NCBI GenBank assembly: GCA_963826055.1
Contig: CAWGVO010000006.1
Coordinates: 263,567-327,566, forward strand
Length of the DNA: 64,000 nucleotides
Reading direction: 5' to 3'
Origin: JBBDMC01 sp963826055
GTDB lineage: Bacteria; Pseudomonadota; Alphaproteobacteria; Rhizobiales; Kaistiaceae
Shown here in pieces: positions 62,400-64,000 of the stretch (positions within the stretch are counted from its first letter, which is position 1; the number at the start of each line of letters is the position of its first letter). A program made the position numbers and the translations under genes. Below the pieces are notes generated by a model. The model searched no databases, was not told the origin of the DNA, and worked only from the letters and a program-made list of their open reading frames with translations.

Positions 62400-63092
62400 T
62401 CAGCGGGCAAATACCACGCGGTCATTCACCGCGTAGAGAACGCAGAGCTGGCCTGCAAAGGAGTTTTCACGGTCTGCCTCGGCCGTGGCGATCGCCGGAA
62501 GACCGTGTCTCCCTGACGCCAAAGCCCCCCGCCCGATGTCGCTATGACGAGCGCCTTGGGTGTGGCCACTCGTTGGTAAACTCTGCAGAATTCCGCGGTT
62601 TGTTGGATTGGCAAAAGGAAGCTGCATCGCGTCGAATAGTCCGGGCTCATCCGTCAGCATGCGCGGCTGCAGCGGCCATCCGCCGGACGCGTCACGCGCG
62701 TCGTGACCGTTGATGGACAAAATAAGGCAAGGTATCTTGGAGTAGTATTCGCAGGTCTCCAGGCTCTGCCTGGCGGGATCCTCGATGTTCACAAAAGTAG
62801 TGTTATCCGCCTCCCGGCTGGCCCAACCGGTCTCGTTCGGCGAGGTGGTCATGACGTGCGCAACGCTCGTCGCGGACTTCAAATCGGCGATGGCGCCTGT
62901 CAACGATTGCCGCGCATCGTCGGAGAGAAACGGGATCGAAGCCGGATCAACGTCGGCCGATCCAAGGATGATCACCGTGGAAGCGTTGGTGGATTGCGCG
63001 GCCGATGGCGAAGCCAGCTCGACAAGCAAGAGAACCACAGCGCAGATTCCGAGGGCTCCATTTCTTACGAGCAGCGATTTGCATTCATGCAT
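62400..63092 (-). CDS. Secreted protein of unknown function (probable double frameshift)
   Basis: About 230 residues with a signal peptide (LGICAVVLLLVELASPSAAQS). The body has STVIILGSADVDP, SLETCEYYSKIPCLILSINGHD and GLFDAMQLPFANPTNRGIL. Between about 62585 and 62510 the meaningful sequence is in another frame (VYQRVATPKALVIATSGGGL then WRQGDTVF) and then returns to NSFAGQLCVLYAVNDRVVFAR. So one base seems gained and one lost. It precedes the large secreted protein by 57 bp and is probably in one operon with it. No homology recognised. Confidence 0.6.
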   Translation of the reverse strand: MHECKSLLVRNGALGICAVVLLLVELASPSAAQSTNASTVIILGSADVDPASIPFLSDDARQSLTGAIADLKSATSVAHVMTTSPNETGWASREADNTTFVNIEDPARQSLETCEYYSKIPCLILSINGHDARDASGGWPLQPRMLTDEPGLFDAMQLPFANPTNRGILQSLPTSGHTQGARHSDIGRGALASGRHGLPAIATAEADRENSFAGQLCVLYAVNDRVVFAR

Positions 63093-63448
63093 GGGTTAGT
63101 TCTCGCGCTTCCGGTCGGCCCAACGCCGGCGTCTATGACCACACACGCATCTTGTTTTGGACAATTGCGGCGGTCAACCAAGCCTAGCCGGCGAGGCGAG
63201 CTCGTCCAAGGGCCCCGAGGATATCATGCAACAGATTACTGGTGGAGCTAGGGCGATTGGTCTGGAAAGGGTCAGAGGCGGACCAACCGCAGCCATTGAT
63301 CGAGGTCCGCTTCCCCTGCAATTGCTGCCAAGGCACTTCATGCGCGGGTGCTCCGCGCGGCGGTTGGCCGCGGCTCAGCCACCTTTGATCGCGGACTGTC
63401 CCGCCGCTCTTTCTAACCTATTGAATTTCCAATGGGGTGCGAGTCCGA
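63093..63448. other. Non-coding stretch before tRNA-Glu
   Basis: 356 bp lying between the start of the small secreted-protein gene and the tRNA-Glu 3' end. It should hold the promoter of the two secreted-protein genes on the minus strand. I see no gene, repeat or clear promoter motif in it. Confidence 0.5.
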
Positions 63449-63466
63449 TGGCGCTCCCTAGGGGAC
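63449..63466. repeat. 18-bp direct repeat at tRNA-Glu 3' end (candidate att site, right)
   Basis: The partner of the 18-bp repeat at 59126-59143. Here it is inside an intact tRNA gene, as expected for the end at which integration restored the gene. Confidence 0.7.
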
Positions 63467-63524
63467 TCGAACCCCTGTTTTCGCCGTGAGAGGGCGACGT
63501 CCTGGACCGCTAGACGAAGGGAGC
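63449..63524 (-). tRNA. tRNA-Glu (CTC)
   Basis: 76 bases including an encoded CCA. The acceptor stem GCTCCCT pairs with AGGGAGC; the D-arm is GTCTAGCGGTCCAGGAC; the anticodon stem TCGCC/GGCGA holds the loop CTCTCAC with anticodon CTC (reads GAG); the T-arm AGGGG-TTCGAGT-CCCCT is perfect. Discriminator G. It is followed (on the minus strand) by the two-gene element. Confidence 0.95.
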
Positions 63525-63633
63525 GCGGAGGCGCGTTGTGCGTAGCAGCCGTCGCTGGATATAGCGGGCCGCAGCCGCGCTTGGCAAGCGCGCCGGAGCA
63601 CCGGTATTCCCCCTGGCCGGCCGCCGCAGCGCT

Positions 63634-64000
63634 TCAGCGCCCCGCCGGCGGCGCCGCACCACCCAGTTCGACCCGGCCGACCACCTTGCCTGATCGCGCA
63701 TCGACCACGATCGTGAGTACTGTGCCGCCGACGTCGTAGGAGTAGGCGACCCGGCTGCCGTCGAGGGCCGTGGAGACGAGATGCGCATCGGCCGGCAGGC
63801 TGAGCGCCGCCGCTGGCACCCGCACCACCGCCCCTTCCGGCACCGCGCTGGAATCGGCGCTGACGATCCGATAGAGGATCGCCGCGAAGACAGCGAGAAT
63901 GCCGATGCCGAGCGTCGACAGCGAAATGAGCATCAGCCGCCTCAGCCGCGCCTGAACCCTCAACAGCGTCGGGTCGAGCGGCTTTTCGTCATCGTCGAGG
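63634..64000 (-). CDS. DUF6476-like small membrane protein (5' end beyond window)
   Basis: At least 121 residues visible. One transmembrane helix (LMLISLSTLGIGILAVFAAILY) is followed by a periplasmic domain of about 70 residues with VRVPAAALSLPADAHLVSTALDGSRVAYSYD and a C-terminal VVDARSGKVVGRVELG. This is a common small protein of Rhizobiales often encoded next to tRNA-Glu. The frame stays open to the window edge with LDPTLLRVQARLRRL, which is family-like, so the true start lies outside. An internal TTG at 63963 is less likely. Confidence 0.7.
   Translation of the reverse strand, partial: LDDDEKPLDPTLLRVQARLRRLMLISLSTLGIGILAVFAAILYRIVSADSSAVPEGAVVRVPAAALSLPADAHLVSTALDGSRVAYSYDVGGTVLTIVVDARSGKVVGRVELGGAAPPAGR

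Noticed and set aside
59126..63466. A CRISPR array or prophage in the tRNA-Glu element
   Set aside because: Only two copies of the 18-mer exist in the window and they are 4.3 kb apart; no phage structural, integrase or cas-like gene was seen.
63157..63489. A 110-codon plus-strand frame reaching into the tRNA-Glu gene
   Set aside because: It overlaps the tRNA on the other strand and has no coding character.

Overview
The window is GC-rich, gene-dense chromosomal DNA of an alphaproteobacterium, most likely of the Hyphomicrobiales (Rhizobiales). The pointers are a ChpT-type phosphotransferase beside a stand-alone receiver, a DUF1134/EipA-like envelope protein, an IalB-family protein, a rhizobial-type membrane-anchored coiled-coil protein and a DUF6476-like membrane protein. 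Most of the window is accessory catabolic DNA: transporters for acidic or sugar substrates, enolase-superfamily dehydratases, aldolases, DUF849 (beta-keto-acid cleavage) enzymes, lactonase-like amidohydrolases and many GntR/IclR regulators.

Layout. 0-4.4 kb: signalling and envelope genes. 4.5-9.1 kb: a hypC-hypD-hypF-hypE hydrogenase maturation operon on the minus strand. 9.3-10.5 kb: two secreted proteins (PEBP/YbhB-like and IalB-like). 10.5-18.3 kb: a hexuronate locus with a TRAP transporter (dctPQM) and fructuronate reductase (uxuB) on minus, and a GntR regulator, mannonate dehydratase of the enolase superfamily (manD) and uronate isomerase (uxaC) on plus. 18.4-25.7 kb: a galactofuranose-type ABC importer (ytfQRT-yjfF), a second GntR regulator and a sulfatase. 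25.8-27.1 kb: gene debris, including a fusion of an oxygenase start to a GntR effector-domain end and an AraC tail.

27.1-48.9 kb: a large catabolic cluster with a 2-hydroxyacid dehydrogenase, DUF849 enzyme, SnoaL-like protein, IclR regulator, cupin-like protein, HpaI aldolase, Asp-box protein, second IclR, quinone oxidoreductase, Ldh2-type dehydrogenase, two-subunit fumarase/tartrate-dehydratase homologue, FMN hydroxyacid oxidase, TctABC transporter, two enolase-superfamily enzymes, two COG3618-like amidohydrolases and an alpha/beta-hydrolase homologue. 49-59 kb: a second cluster reusing the same families (cupin paralogue, IclR paralogue, DUF849, SnoaL) together with a DUF6282 hydrolase, SDR, aldehyde dehydrogenase and TRAP-TAXI transporter. 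Almost every promoter-bearing gap from 29 to 52 kb carries a 17-bp palindrome of the form ATTTCR-N5-YGAAAT, which I read as a shared IclR-type operator. The two clusters thus look like one regulon for an unidentified acidic or lactonisable carbon source.

59.1-63.5 kb: two genes for secreted proteins of unknown function lie between an intact tRNA-Glu(CTC) gene and an 18-bp exact copy of its 3' end, the footprint of an integrated element that has no visible integrase. The right edge holds a partial membrane-protein gene.

Caution: at least 19 apparent frameshifts interrupt otherwise well-conserved genes, and nearly all behave as one extra base. They are densest at 55.4-58.2 kb. Assembly or sequencing error is the simplest explanation. 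The affected genes are given as single features spanning both frames.
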